Source: Tepidiphilus succinatimandens (GTDB taxonomy: Bacteria; Pseudomonadota; Gammaproteobacteria; Burkholderiales; Rhodocyclaceae). Taken from it: DNA of 46,609 nt. Each line of letters begins with the position of its first letter. The first letter of the stretch is position 1. The notes beneath the pieces were generated by a model. The model was not told the origin of the DNA, did not search any database, and saw only the letters and a program-made list of their open reading frames with translations. This document shows positions 32,806 to 41,342 of this stretch, piece by piece. The stretch covers positions 100,001 to 146,609 of the forward strand of contig NZ_SBIK01000003.1 of the NCBI RefSeq assembly GCF_006503695.1, in the 5' to 3' direction. The position numbers and the translations under genes were made by a program.

Positions 32806-35800
32806 TCAATCCTCCAGCGTCATGAGGCTCGCGTTGCCGCCCACCGCGGCCGTGTTGATGCTGAGGCTGCGCTCATGGATCAGCCGCTCGGGGCGGTAGG
32901 GCGGAGTGAGCAGCGGCACGATCGGCCCGGGACGCTCGGCAAGCCGCCTGCGCCACAGGGCGGCGAGCGCGGCTTCCCCCTCGAAGAGCAGCAAATCGAT
33001 GGGTTCGGCGAGCAGGTCTTCGCTCAGGCGGCAGCGGGCTTGCAGGGAAGCCGGCAGGTCGTGCCGGATGCGCTCGGTCTGCGGGTTTGCGGGCAGCACG
33101 AGCGGGGCGCCGTTGGCGAACGCCGTCACGATCTGGCCGGCGTAGCCCTCGGGCGTGGTGGCGAAGCCGCCGATGAGATGGCGCGGCAGGAAGCGCAGGC
33201 GATTCTCCTCTCCCGTTGGACCGGGCAAGAGCAATTCCTTGCCGACGAGCGAGCGTCCGCGCCAGGCTTCCAGCGTTTCGAGGAGCCGCTGCCTCGTTTC
33301 GGTGCCGAAGAGCGCTTCGCCACGGGCTTCCAGCCAGTCGCGCAGCGGGCCCAAGTCTGGAGGTTCGTGCAGGAGCCGGGCCTGGGGAAAGCGCGGCTCC
33401 GGGGCGCGCGCGAGCAGCCGCAGCAGGTAGAGCGGCCCGCCGGCCTTGGGGCCGGTGCCCGAGAGCCCCTCGCCGCCGAAAGGCTGCACGCCCACTGCGG
33501 CACCGATGATGGTGCGATTGACGTAGAGGTTGCCGACGTGGGCGCGCCGGGCGACGAATTCCACGGTGCCGTCGATGCGGCTGTGGATGCCCATCGTCAA
33601 CCCATAGCCCGTGGCGGAGATCTCGTCGAGCAGGGCGTCGAGTGCTTCGGCGCGAAAGCGCTTCACGTGCAGGATGGGGCCGAAGCGCTCGCCGCCGATC
33701 GCTTCGATGCGGTCGATTTCGATCACCGTGGGGGCGACGAAGGTGCCGGCAGCGCAGGCGGACGGCGGCTCCAGCCTGTGCACGCGGTAGCCGGCGCGGG
33801 CCATGCGCTCGACGTGCGCTTCGAGCGCGGCGCGGGCTTCGTCGTCGATCACCGGCCCGACGTCGGTACGCAGGTCCCGCGGGTCGCCCAAGCGCAGCTC
33901 GCGCAGAGCCCCGAGCAGCATGGTCAGGGTCTTGTCGGCGATTTCTTCCTGCAGGCAGAGCACGCGCAGCGCCGAGCAGCGCTGCCCGGCCGAGTCGAAA
34001 GCGGAGGTGATCGCGTCGGCCACTACCTGCTCGGTGAGCGCGCTCGAGTCGACGATCATCGCATTGAGCCCGCCGGTCTCGGCGATCAGCGGCACTTCTT
34101 CCTCGCGTGCGGCGAGCGTGCGCTGGATGGCACGCGCCACGGCGGTGGAACCGGTAAACATCACGCCGCGGATGCGCGGGTCGGCCACCAGGCGCGCGCC
34201 CACCGTCTCGCCGCGCCCGGGCAGCAGCTGCAGCGCTTCGCCGGGGATGCCCGCTTCGTGCAGCAGCCGCACGGCCTCGAAGGCGGTGAGCGGCGTCTGC
34301 TCGGCGGGTTTGGCGAGCACGGCGTTGCCCGCCGCGAGCGCCGCGGCGATCTGGCCGACGAAGATCGACAAGGGGAAGTTCCAGGGGCTGATGCACACCA
34401 CCGGGCCCAAGGGGCGCAGGTTCGGCTCTTCGTCGGCAAGGCGGCGGAGCTCGGCGGCGTAGTAGCGGCAGAAGTCGACCGCCTCGCGGATTTCGCCCAC
34501 GGCGTCGGCCCAGGTCTTGCCGGCTTCACGCACGATGAGCGCCAAGAGCGCGTCGGTGTGGGCTTCGAGCGTATCGGCCGCCGCCTCGAGCCGGCGGGCG
34601 CGCTCTGGTGGCGGGGTTTCGCCCCAGCGGGCCCGGGCGGCGATCTCGAGAGCCGCCTCGATCGCCGGTTCGTCGGCTTCGATCGCCTTGCCAAGCAGGT
34701 CGGACCTGTCGGCCGGATTGCGGCAGGGCAGCTCGAGGGCTCCTTGGCGCACGGTTCCCCCCACGAGCGGAGCGGCCGTGCGCCGGATCGTGTCCTCGGC
34801 GGCGATGCGGGCCGCGAGCCGGCGCTGGGTGGGACGATCGGCGAGGTCCAGCCCCAGCGAATTGCGCCGCAGCGGCGCAAAGAGTTCGGGCGGCACGGGG
34901 ATGTTGGGGTGCGGCGCGCCGCCGAGCGTCCGGGCGCGTGCCACCGGGTCGGCGAGCAGCGTTTCCAGCGGCACGTCGGCGGCGATGCGGTTGACGAAAC
35001 TCGTGTTGGCGCCGTTTTCCAGCAGGCGGCGCACGAGATAGGGCAGCAGCGTCTCGTGGCTGCCCACCGGGGCGTAGATGCGTACCTGGCGGTGGCGTTC
35101 GGGGTGCCCGACGAGCGATTCGTAGAGCGGCTCGCCCATGCCGTGCAGGCATTGGAATTCGTACTCGCCGGGCTGCCAGCGCTCGCCGGCCAGATGGAAG
35201 ATCGCCGCGAGCGTGTGTGCGTTGTGCGTGGCGAATTGGGGGTAGACCACGTCGCGCGCGGCGAGCAGCCGCTTCGCGCAGGCGAGATAGGAGACGTCGG
35301 TATAGACCTTGCGCGTATAGACGGGGTAGCCGGTGAGCCCATCGACCTGGGCGCGCTTGATCTCGCTGTCCCAGTAGGCCCCCTTGACGAGACGAATCAT
35401 CAGCCGGCGCTCGCGTGCCCGAGCCCGAGCCACCAGCCAGTCGATGACGAAAGGGGCGCGTTTCTGGTATGCCTGCACGACGAAGCCGAGCCCGTCCCAG
35501 CCGGCGAGCTCGGGGTCGGCGAGCGCCGCATCGAGCAGGTCGAGCGAGAGCTCGAGCCGGTCGGCTTCCTCGGCGTCGATGTTCAGACCGATGTCGTAGC
35601 GCTTGGCGAGCCGGCACAGCTGCAGCAGGCGCGGCAGCAGCTCGGCGAGCACGCGGTCGGGCTGGGACCAGTGATAGCGCGGATGCAGGGCGCTCAGTTT
35701 CACCGAGATGCCGTTGCCGTCGATCACGCCGCGCCCGGCGTCGCGCCGGCCGATGGCGTGGATGGCGTGCTCGTAATCGGCCAGATAACGCGCGGCGTCT

Positions 35801-36444
35801 TCGGCCGTCATTGCCGCTTCGCCCAGCATGTCGAAGGAGTAACGGAACCCTTTCTGCTCGAGCGGCCGCACGCGATCGAGCGCTTCCTCGATCGTGCGGC
35901 CGGTGACGAAGGTTTCACCCAGCAGGCGCATGGCCACGTCCAGCCCCTTGCGCACCAGCGGCTCGCCGCCGCGCGCGAGCAGGCGCGTGAGGGCGGAGGA
36001 AAGCGCCTTTTCTTCGGCAAGGGAAACGAGCTTGCCGGTGACGACCAAGCCCCAGGCGGCGGCATTGACGAAGATCGAGCGGCTGCGGCCCAGATGCTCG
36101 CGCCATTGGCCGCGCGCGAGCTTGTCGCGGATGAGGGCATCGCGCGTGGCGGCGTCCGGGATACGCAGCAGCGCCTCGGCCAGGCACATGAGCGCCACGC
36201 CTTCGCGGCTCGAGAGGCTGAATTCGGCCATCAGTGCGGCCACCCCGCCCTGCTTGCGCTGACGCTCGCGCAGGGCCTGGGCGAGTTCGGCAGCCAAACC
36301 TTCGATGTGCGGCAAGAGATCAGGCGGCCAAGCGGCCTCTTCGACACGGGTCGGTACACAATCTGGTTCCGGCGGCCGGGTGGCGAGCGCGATGAGGTCG
36401 CGCCGGGGGTCCGCAGGCGCTGCGGAGGCGGGAGTGAAGCTCAT
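32806..36444 (-). CDS. putA: Bifunctional proline dehydrogenase / L-glutamate gamma-semialdehyde dehydrogenase PutA
   Basis: PutA oxidises proline to glutamate in two steps with FAD and NAD. The 1212-residue protein has a proline dehydrogenase barrel (roughly 150-500; GISVKLSALHPRY, LMIRLVKGAYWDSEIKRAQ, YPQFATHNAHT, YEFQCLHGMGE), an aldehyde dehydrogenase (roughly 550-1000; ISPWNFPLSIFVGQIAAAL, ETGGLNAMIVDSS, catalytic Cys in SAGQRCSALRV) and a C-terminal domain typical of long PutA proteins. The N-terminal ribbon-helix-helix that lets E. coli PutA repress its own gene is absent, so control must come from elsewhere. The ATG at 36444 has GGGAG 5 bases upstream. It begins 30 bases after gluQ. 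Confidence 0.97.
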   Translation of the reverse strand: MSFTPASAAPADPRRDLIALATRPPEPDCVPTRVEEAAWPPDLLPHIEGLAAELAQALRERQRKQGGVAALMAEFSLSSREGVALMCLAEALLRIPDAATRDALIRDKLARGQWREHLGRSRSIFVNAAAWGLVVTGKLVSLAEEKALSSALTRLLARGGEPLVRKGLDVAMRLLGETFVTGRTIEEALDRVRPLEQKGFRYSFDMLGEAAMTAEDAARYLADYEHAIHAIGRRDAGRGVIDGNGISVKLSALHPRYHWSQPDRVLAELLPRLLQLCRLAKRYDIGLNIDAEEADRLELSLDLLDAALADPELAGWDGLGFVVQAYQKRAPFVIDWLVARARARERRLMIRLVKGAYWDSEIKRAQVDGLTGYPVYTRKVYTDVSYLACAKRLLAARDVVYPQFATHNAHTLAAIFHLAGERWQPGEYEFQCLHGMGEPLYESLVGHPERHRQVRIYAPVGSHETLLPYLVRRLLENGANTSFVNRIAADVPLETLLADPVARARTLGGAPHPNIPVPPELFAPLRRNSLGLDLADRPTQRRLAARIAAEDTIRRTAAPLVGGTVRQGALELPCRNPADRSDLLGKAIEADEPAIEAALEIAARARWGETPPPERARRLEAAADTLEAHTDALLALIVREAGKTWADAVGEIREAVDFCRYYAAELRRLADEEPNLRPLGPVVCISPWNFPLSIFVGQIAAALAAGNAVLAKPAEQTPLTAFEAVRLLHEAGIPGEALQLLPGRGETVGARLVADPRIRGVMFTGSTAVARAIQRTLAAREEEVPLIAETGGLNAMIVDSSALTEQVVADAITSAFDSAGQRCSALRVLCLQEEIADKTLTMLLGALRELRLGDPRDLRTDVGPVIDDEARAALEAHVERMARAGYRVHRLEPPSACAAGTFVAPTVIEIDRIEAIGGERFGPILHVKRFRAEALDALLDEISATGYGLTMGIHSRIDGTVEFVARRAHVGNLYVNRTIIGAAVGVQPFGGEGLSGTGPKAGGPLYLLRLLARAPEPRFPQARLLHEPPDLGPLRDWLEARGEALFGTETRQRLLETLEAWRGRSLVGKELLLPGPTGEENRLRFLPRHLIGGFATTPEGYAGQIVTAFANGAPLVLPANPQTERIRHDLPASLQARCRLSEDLLAEPIDLLLFEGEAALAALWRRRLAERPGPIVPLLTPPYRPERLIHERSLSINTAAVGGNASLMTLED

Positions 36445-36473
36445 GGCGTCTCCCAAGAGAGGGGGGTGCGCCG

Positions 36474-36479
36474 ATTATA
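36474..36479 (-). promoter_or_regulatory. Possible -10 element for putA, overlapping the gluQ stop
   Basis: TATAAT reads on the minus strand across the gluQ stop codon, 29 bases before the putA ATG. The best upstream hexamer 17 bases away, TCAATG, is a poor -35. It may give putA a promoter separate from gluQ. Low confidence. Confidence 0.3.
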
Positions 36480-37434
36480 AACCGTCCGGATGGAGGCATT
36501 GACGGAGCGCCGGAACCTCGTCGATCTTCCAGTGCGCCACCGCCCAGGCAAGGAGCTCCGCGGGCGGCGCGCCGCGCAGTTCCGCTGGGGGCGTATGGCC
36601 GAGAAAATCGAGCGCCTGGGCAAGGCGCACGCTCGCTTCGGCGGCTTCCAGTGGCCGGGCGCGCGTCTGCTTCGAGAGCTTGTCGCCGCGCGCGTCGACG
36701 GCCACCGGCAGGTGCGCATAGCGCGGCACCGGCAGGCCAAGGGCGCGATGCAGGGCGATCTGGCGCGCCGTGGAGCCGAGCAGGTCGGCGCCGCGCACCA
36801 CGTCGGTGACGCCGCCGAGCGCATCGTCGATCACCACCGCGAGCTGATAGGCGAAGACGCCGTCGGCGCGCTTGACGACGAAGTCGCCCACCTCGCGCGG
36901 CAGATCCTCGACGACGCGCCCCTGGATGCGATCATCGAACACCACGCAGCCTTCGGCGCGGAAACGCCAGGCCCGCGCCGTTCTGCCCGGCGGCAGCCCC
37001 TCGCGGCAGGTACCGGGGTAGAGCGTGCTGCCATCGATCGCCCGCGGCGCCTCGGCGAGGTCTCTGCGGCTGCAGCCGCAGGGGTAGAGCCACCCCCTGT
37101 CGCGCAGCGTCGCAAAGGCGGCTTCATACTGCGCCAGATGCCGGCTCTGGTAGGCGACTTCGCCGTCCCAGGAAAAACCGTAGGCTTCGAGCGTGCGCAG
37201 GATGTCGGCATCCATGCCGGGAATGGCACGCGCCGCGTCGAGATCGTCGATGCGCACGAGCCAGCGCCCGCCGCGCGATCTCGCGTCGCAATGGCTGGCG
37301 AGCGCCGCCAGCAGCGAGCCGAAGTGCAGCCGGCCGGTAGGGGAGGGGGCGAAGCGGCCGACGACGGGGGAGGGCGGAGCGGCACGGGGCGGATGTTTCA
37401 TCGTCGCTTGCGGCATGGCGGGGAAAGATGGCAT
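36475..37434 (-). CDS. gluQ: Glutamyl-Q tRNA(Asp) synthetase
   Basis: GluQ-RS attaches glutamate to queuosine in the anticodon of tRNA(Asp). The 319-residue protein looks like a truncated glutamyl-tRNA synthetase catalytic domain without the anticodon-binding part. It has the HIGH-like GRFAPSPTGRLHFGSL (about 26-41), the zinc-site cysteines in YPCGCSRRDL and YPGTCREG, and the KMSKS-like DKLSKQT. Three ATGs are possible (37434, 37416, 37401); I chose 37434 because only it has a plausible AGGA site. It is divergent from the alpha/beta hydrolase gene, with only 38 bases between starts. Confidence 0.93.
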   Translation of the reverse strand: MPSFPAMPQATMKHPPRAAPPSPVVGRFAPSPTGRLHFGSLLAALASHCDARSRGGRWLVRIDDLDAARAIPGMDADILRTLEAYGFSWDGEVAYQSRHLAQYEAAFATLRDRGWLYPCGCSRRDLAEAPRAIDGSTLYPGTCREGLPPGRTARAWRFRAEGCVVFDDRIQGRVVEDLPREVGDFVVKRADGVFAYQLAVVIDDALGGVTDVVRGADLLGSTARQIALHRALGLPVPRYAHLPVAVDARGDKLSKQTRARPLEAAEASVRLAQALDFLGHTPPAELRGAPPAELLAWAVAHWKIDEVPALRQCLHPDGL

Positions 37435-37472
37435 GCTCGATCCTACTACGAGACGTGTGCAAGGAGAGGGGG

Positions 37473-38408
37473 ATGGAGGAACGGCCCGTGCAGGGAAAGG
37501 ACGGTGCGGCGTATCGGCTCCGGGAAGTGCCCCGCTGCCGGCGGCTGCCGCTGCGGGGTCTGGAAGAATCGTGCGTGCGCGAATGGGGGCCGGAAGGCGG
37601 GCTGCCCGTGTTCCTGCTGCACGGCTGGATGGACAGCGGTGCCACCTGGCAGTTCGTCGTCGATGTCCTCTTGGAGCAGGCGCCATCCTGCCGTCTGATC
37701 GCCCCGGACTGGCGCGGCTTCGGCGACAGCGCCTGGTGTGCCCACGGCTACTGGTTTCCCGACTATCTGGCAGACCTGGAGGCGCTGCTCGAAGCGCTCG
37801 CGCCAGGGAAAGAAGTCGTGCTGGTCGGGCACAGCATGGGCGGCAACGTCGCCGGGCTCTATGCCGGCATCCGCCCGGAGCGCGTGCGCGCGCTCGCCCT
37901 GCTCGAGGGCTTTGGCCTGCCGGAACATCGGCCCGAAGAAGCGCCGCGGCGCTACCGCGCCTGGTTCGAGCAGCTCTCGGCTCCGCCGGCCTTGAAAGCG
38001 CCCGAGTCGATCGAGGAATTCGCGCTACGCTTGTGTCAGCGGCATCCGAACCTGCCGCTGGAGCGGGCGCGCTTCGTGGCCGACTCCTGGCTGCGGCTAG
38101 CCCCCGACGGGCGGCTCGCCTTCCGCGCCGATCCGCGGCACAAGATCCTCAATCCCATTCTCTATCGTCTGGAGGAAGCCAAAGCCTGCTGGCGCGCCAT
38201 CACCGCGCCTTGCCTGTGGCTGTGGGGCGAGGAATCGGAAATCCCCCGTCAGCTCGCTGCCGACTGGGAGGCGCGCAAGGCGTGTTTCCGTCGCTGGGAG
38301 GGTAGGACGATCGCCAAGACAGGGCACATGATGCACCACGAGCAGCCCGAGGCGGTCGCGCAGGCACTGGGGGAATTCATCGCCCGGACGGTGCGGATTC
38401 CGGGCTGA
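37473..38408 (+). CDS. Alpha/beta hydrolase
   Basis: The 311-residue protein has the alpha/beta hydrolase core: oxyanion loop FLLHGWMDSGATW, WRGFGDSAW, the nucleophile elbow GHSMGG and the catalytic histidine in KTGHMMHHEQP. No signal peptide is seen, so it is likely cytoplasmic. The ATG at 37473 has AAGGAG followed by a G-rich spacer. The substrate is unknown; esters or amides are likely in this family. It runs divergently from gluQ and ends 13 bases before the convergent envelope protein gene. Confidence 0.88.
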   Translation: MEERPVQGKDGAAYRLREVPRCRRLPLRGLEESCVREWGPEGGLPVFLLHGWMDSGATWQFVVDVLLEQAPSCRLIAPDWRGFGDSAWCAHGYWFPDYLADLEALLEALAPGKEVVLVGHSMGGNVAGLYAGIRPERVRALALLEGFGLPEHRPEEAPRRYRAWFEQLSAPPALKAPESIEEFALRLCQRHPNLPLERARFVADSWLRLAPDGRLAFRADPRHKILNPILYRLEEAKACWRAITAPCLWLWGEESEIPRQLAADWEARKACFRRWEGRTIAKTGHMMHHEQPEAVAQALGEFIARTVRIPG

Positions 38409-38421
38409 CGTCCTTGGTGGC

Positions 38422-39003
38422 TCAGTCGATCACTTCCCAGCGACCTTCACCCACGGCGCATGCCTTGCCGCGAACTTTTTCCTTGCGTCCGTCGCGGGTG
38501 ATCACCGCCTCGTAGTGTCGGCACTTGCGCCCGTTGCGGACGAATTCGTCGAGCGGGGTGACGGCGTAGGCCACGCCGTAAGGAGCGCGCCAGCTCACGG
38601 TCTGCCCCCGTTTACCCAGTTCCAGCGTGTGGCCGAAGCACGCCCGATCCTCTTCGTCCATGTCCCGCCCCAATTCGGCGCCGAGTACCGCCCCGAGCAC
38701 GCTGCCGAGGATGATCGCCGCCGCGCGCCCGCTGCCGTCGCCGATCTGGCTCCCCACGACGGCGCCGGCCATGCCGCCCAGGGCCGCACCGAGCGCCTCG
38801 CGGTTGCAGCGTCCGGCATAGATGCCGAAATCATTGCCCCATTTTTTTCCCGAATACCCCAGATAGAGCGGGTCGTGCTGCTTGCGCCAGCCGTGGGCCG
38901 GGGCCCAAGAAGGAGGATCGGCAAGCACGGGGGCTGGCAGTGCAGAGGAGAGGAGGGTGGCTGCGGCGGCAATCAGGATGCCACGTGAAAAAGGACGTTC
39001 CAT
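38422..39003 (-). CDS. Glycine-zipper 2TM envelope protein (surface antigen-like)
   Basis: The 193-residue protein has a signal peptide (MERPFSRGILIAAAATLLSSALPAPVLA) and then a glycine-zipper stretch, ALGAALGGMAGAVVGSQIG followed by AAIILGSVLGAVLGAELG, expected to insert in or associate with the outer membrane. The C-terminal part (SWRAPYGVAYAVTPLDEFVRNGRKCRHYEAVI... GKACAVGEGRWEVID) matches small outer-membrane surface antigens of the RT0821/Lpp0805 type. The start at 39003 has TGGAG 7 bases upstream. Function is unknown. Confidence 0.85.
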   Translation of the reverse strand: MERPFSRGILIAAAATLLSSALPAPVLADPPSWAPAHGWRKQHDPLYLGYSGKKWGNDFGIYAGRCNREALGAALGGMAGAVVGSQIGDGSGRAAAIILGSVLGAVLGAELGRDMDEEDRACFGHTLELGKRGQTVSWRAPYGVAYAVTPLDEFVRNGRKCRHYEAVITRDGRKEKVRGKACAVGEGRWEVID

Positions 39004-39067
39004 CGAAAGACTCCAGGATGTCATGCCGAACGATGCAAGATTATCTCGTGTCGTCGGTCGTGGCGCA

Positions 39068-40723
39068 TCATTTTTTCAGACGGTAACTCAATTGCGGCCG
39101 CGTCAGCCCGAGCAGACGCGCTGCCGCCGAGAGATTGCCGCCGGCGCGTTCCACTGCGCGGTGCAAGAGCATGCGCTCGAAGGATTCGAGGGGAACGCCT
39201 CGTTCGATCAACGCGTCGGCGAGATCGGTGTGGGTCTCCCTGCTCTTTTCCTCCAGTCCGCCGCTCGTTCCAAGCACGTGGGCGCGCGTCTCCTCGCTTC
39301 CGTTGCCGACGAAAAGATGCTCGACCTCGATGGTGCCGTGGTTGGGTGCGAGAATCACGCCCCGTTCGATCACGTTCTCCAACTCGCGCACGTTGCCCGG
39401 CCAGTGGTATGCCTTGAGCGCCAGCATGGCCTTGTCGCTGATGCCGGTGATCTTCTTGCCGTGCAGGCTCTGGAAGCGCGCGATCATCGCCTCCACGAGC
39501 AGCGGGATGTCGGAGATGCGCTCTCGCAGCGGCGGGATGTGGATGGGGTAGACGTTGAGCCGGTAGAAGAGGTCGCGGCGAAAGCGCCCTGCCTCGACGG
39601 CCTGGTGCAAATCGACGTTGGTGGCCGCGACCAGTCGAACGTCAATCTTGCGCACCTGCTCGCCCCCGAGGCGTTCGATCTCCCCTTCTTGCAGCACCCG
39701 CAGGAGTTTTGCCTGGGCCGCGGGCGAGAGCTCTCCGACCTCGTCGAGAAAGAGGGTGCCACCGTTGGCGCGCTCGAATTTGCCGGCACGCGGGGCATGG
39801 GCACCGGTGAAGGCGCCGCGCTCGACGCCGAAGAGCTCGGATTCGATCAGCTCTTCAGGAATGGCCGCGCAGTTGACGGCCACGAAAGGCCCGTTTTTCC
39901 GCGGGCTGAGCTCGTGCAGCGTGCGCGCGAAGCGCTCCTTCCCTACGCCGGTTTCGCCCAACAGCAAGACGGTGACTTGTGTCCCGGCGGCGCGCTCGAG
40001 CAAATCGTAGGTGCGCAGAAACGCGGCAGAGGCACCGATGAGCTTGGGGACCCGGCGCGGTTCGACCAGCCGCTCGCGCATGCTCTCGATCTCTTCGCGC
40101 AATTCCAGCAGACGCCCGACGATGGGATCTTCCTGAAAGAAACCGATCAGCTCCGGCGCGTCGCTCCATTCTTCGGCCGGCTTGCCGACGATATGGCAAC
40201 GCTCCTGTCCCATCGCTGCACAAGCGGTCTCCCGAAAGACGATGAAGCGGTTCATGAAGGCCGAGGTATAGCCTGAAGCATAACCGATCATCATCCAGCA
40301 GGCCGGCTCATCGCTCGTGCCGATTCCCTGCAGATGTGCCTGCGCTTCCCACGAGTGCTCCCAGGCGAATTCGCCGTGAAACGTTCCGTCTTCGAGCTCG
40401 ATCGTGAGGGGGATGACGCGGGCGCTGCCCTCGAGCATGTGCAGCTGGGGACCGACGACGAAAGCGTCGCGCAGCGTGCCCTGCGGTCGGGTTTTCTTCG
40501 CCAGCTCGGCGTCGCGCATCCCGGAGACGAACCCCATGCGGGTGAGCAGCCGCCTCGCCTGCACCTTCCCGACCGAGGCGACCAATTCCTTGCGCAAGGC
40601 CGCAAGCGCTCCGACGTGCAGGAGCAGCATGCGATGTTCGCCGAGCCAGATCAAACCCTCTTCGGGAAGAAAACGCAGCAGGCTGCGCAGATCGGAGCCT
40701 TCCGGATACTGGATCGTCGCCAT
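39068..40723 (-). CDS. dmpR: Phenol-responsive sigma-54-dependent activator, DmpR/MopR type
   Basis: This 551-residue protein switches on the phenol hydroxylase operon when it binds phenols. The sensory N-terminus (1-190) contains Cys142, Glu165, Cys168 and Cys176, with exactly the spacing of the zinc site of MopR, plus His95 and Trp121 as likely phenol contacts. The AAA+ domain (about 228-460) has Walker A GETGVGKE (256-263), the sigma-54 contact loop GAFTGA (303-308) and Walker B GTLFLDEVGE (322-331). A Fis-type helix-turn-helix (LSAAARLLGLTRPQLSYRLKK) ends the protein. The ATG has GAGGAGAGG just upstream. It is divergent from dmpK. Confidence 0.95.
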   Translation of the reverse strand: MATIQYPEGSDLRSLLRFLPEEGLIWLGEHRMLLLHVGALAALRKELVASVGKVQARRLLTRMGFVSGMRDAELAKKTRPQGTLRDAFVVGPQLHMLEGSARVIPLTIELEDGTFHGEFAWEHSWEAQAHLQGIGTSDEPACWMMIGYASGYTSAFMNRFIVFRETACAAMGQERCHIVGKPAEEWSDAPELIGFFQEDPIVGRLLELREEIESMRERLVEPRRVPKLIGASAAFLRTYDLLERAAGTQVTVLLLGETGVGKERFARTLHELSPRKNGPFVAVNCAAIPEELIESELFGVERGAFTGAHAPRAGKFERANGGTLFLDEVGELSPAAQAKLLRVLQEGEIERLGGEQVRKIDVRLVAATNVDLHQAVEAGRFRRDLFYRLNVYPIHIPPLRERISDIPLLVEAMIARFQSLHGKKITGISDKAMLALKAYHWPGNVRELENVIERGVILAPNHGTIEVEHLFVGNGSEETRAHVLGTSGGLEEKSRETHTDLADALIERGVPLESFERMLLHRAVERAGGNLSAAARLLGLTRPQLSYRLKK

Positions 40724-40893
40724 TTCCTCTCCTCGGTGGTTCGGCGTCTGGGCGCCGTGGTGTGCAGGATGTCCGATGGGGATGATGGTACCCGCGGACC
40801 TGTCCGCAGCGTCTGTCGTTGCGTTGAGGATGGTTGTTATGATTAAGTCATAAAAAGGGTGTTTGTCGTGTTGCAATGCAATAAATTTGTTGT

Positions 40894-40937
40894 ATCAAAT
40901 GATCAATGCGCTTTGGCGAATTTTATCAAAAGATCAG
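40894..40937 (+). promoter_or_regulatory. Two upstream activator sites for the DmpR-type regulator
   Basis: ATCAAATGATCA (from 40894) and ATCAAAAGATCA (from 40925) are near-identical and start 31 bp apart, about three helical turns. Their TTGATC-type core on the minus strand resembles the known XylR/DmpR activator sites. They lie about 115 and 85 bases upstream of the predicted transcription start, where such enhancer sites are expected. Confidence 0.7.
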
Positions 40938-40989
40938 CCTGTACCGGAAAAATCTCGAGAAATATCGGTGTTTACGAGAGATTATTTTT

Positions 40990-41005
40990 TGGCACTGAAA
41001 TTGCT
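40990..41005 (+). promoter_or_regulatory. Sigma-54 (-24/-12) promoter of the phenol hydroxylase operon
   Basis: TGGCACTGAAATTGCT matches the sigma-54 consensus TGGCAC-N5-TTGCW at every position, with the GG and GC separated by 10 bases. Transcription should start near 41016, about 36 bases before the dmpK ATG. It explains the need for the adjacent sigma-54 activator. Confidence 0.93.
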
Positions 41006-41051
41006 ACAAGGGAGACGCAGGACGAACCTAGGGCAGAAGCGGAGAAAAGGT

Positions 41052-41309
41052 ATGAAACCTGCAGCAGAAGCATTCGACGTCGGGCGCAAGTTCGTGCGCG
41101 TGCTGGAGCGGCGTCCCGACGGGCTGGTGGCCTTCGAGTTCGCCATCGGTGAGCCGGATCTGTGCGTCGACATGCTGCTGCCCGCCGAGGCGTTCGCGCG
41201 TTTCTGTGAGGAGCAGCAAGTGATCCATCTGGAGGGAGCGGCACGTGAAGACGGGCTTTCCGACTGGGATTGGAGCATGCGCACGGCGGCACAGCAACGG
41301 TTTCGCTGA
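41052..41309 (+). CDS. dmpK: Phenol hydroxylase assembly protein DmpK
   Basis: DmpK-type proteins help make active phenol hydroxylase in the cell, probably during iron insertion into the oxygenase, but are not part of the finished enzyme. The 85-residue size is typical; the sequence includes FVRVLERRPDGLVAFEFAIGEPDL and ends in LSDWDWSMRTAAQQRFR. The ATG at 41052 has a GGAGAAAAGG site. The frame continues upstream through the promoter region, but that part is not translated. It is the first gene of dmpKLMNOP. Confidence 0.92.
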   Translation: MKPAAEAFDVGRKFVRVLERRPDGLVAFEFAIGEPDLCVDMLLPAEAFARFCEEQQVIHLEGAAREDGLSDWDWSMRTAAQQRFR

Positions 41310-41342
41310 GCATCATTCATTCGAAAGAGGAGGAGAGGATCC

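Larger units (their letters stand above)
40724..41051. promoter_or_regulatory. Divergent control region between dmpR and dmpK
   Basis: These 328 bases hold no gene. Much of the region is AT-rich, unlike the rest of the window. It contains a 6-base inverted repeat TTATGA/TCATAA (40837-40853), two ATCAAAnGATCA activator-site candidates and the sigma-54 promoter, all listed separately. The dmpR promoter must lie here too, but no convincing -35/-10 pair was found on the minus strand. Confidence 0.8.

Noticed and set aside
32659-36480. A 1273-codon open frame on the plus strand opposite putA
   Set aside because: It is the antisense frame of a well-conserved PutA with no recognisable domain; a shadow of GC-rich codons.
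40859-41051. Open frames running through the dmpK promoter region
   Set aside because: They cover the sigma-54 promoter and activator sites and have no ribosome site; translation should start at 41052.
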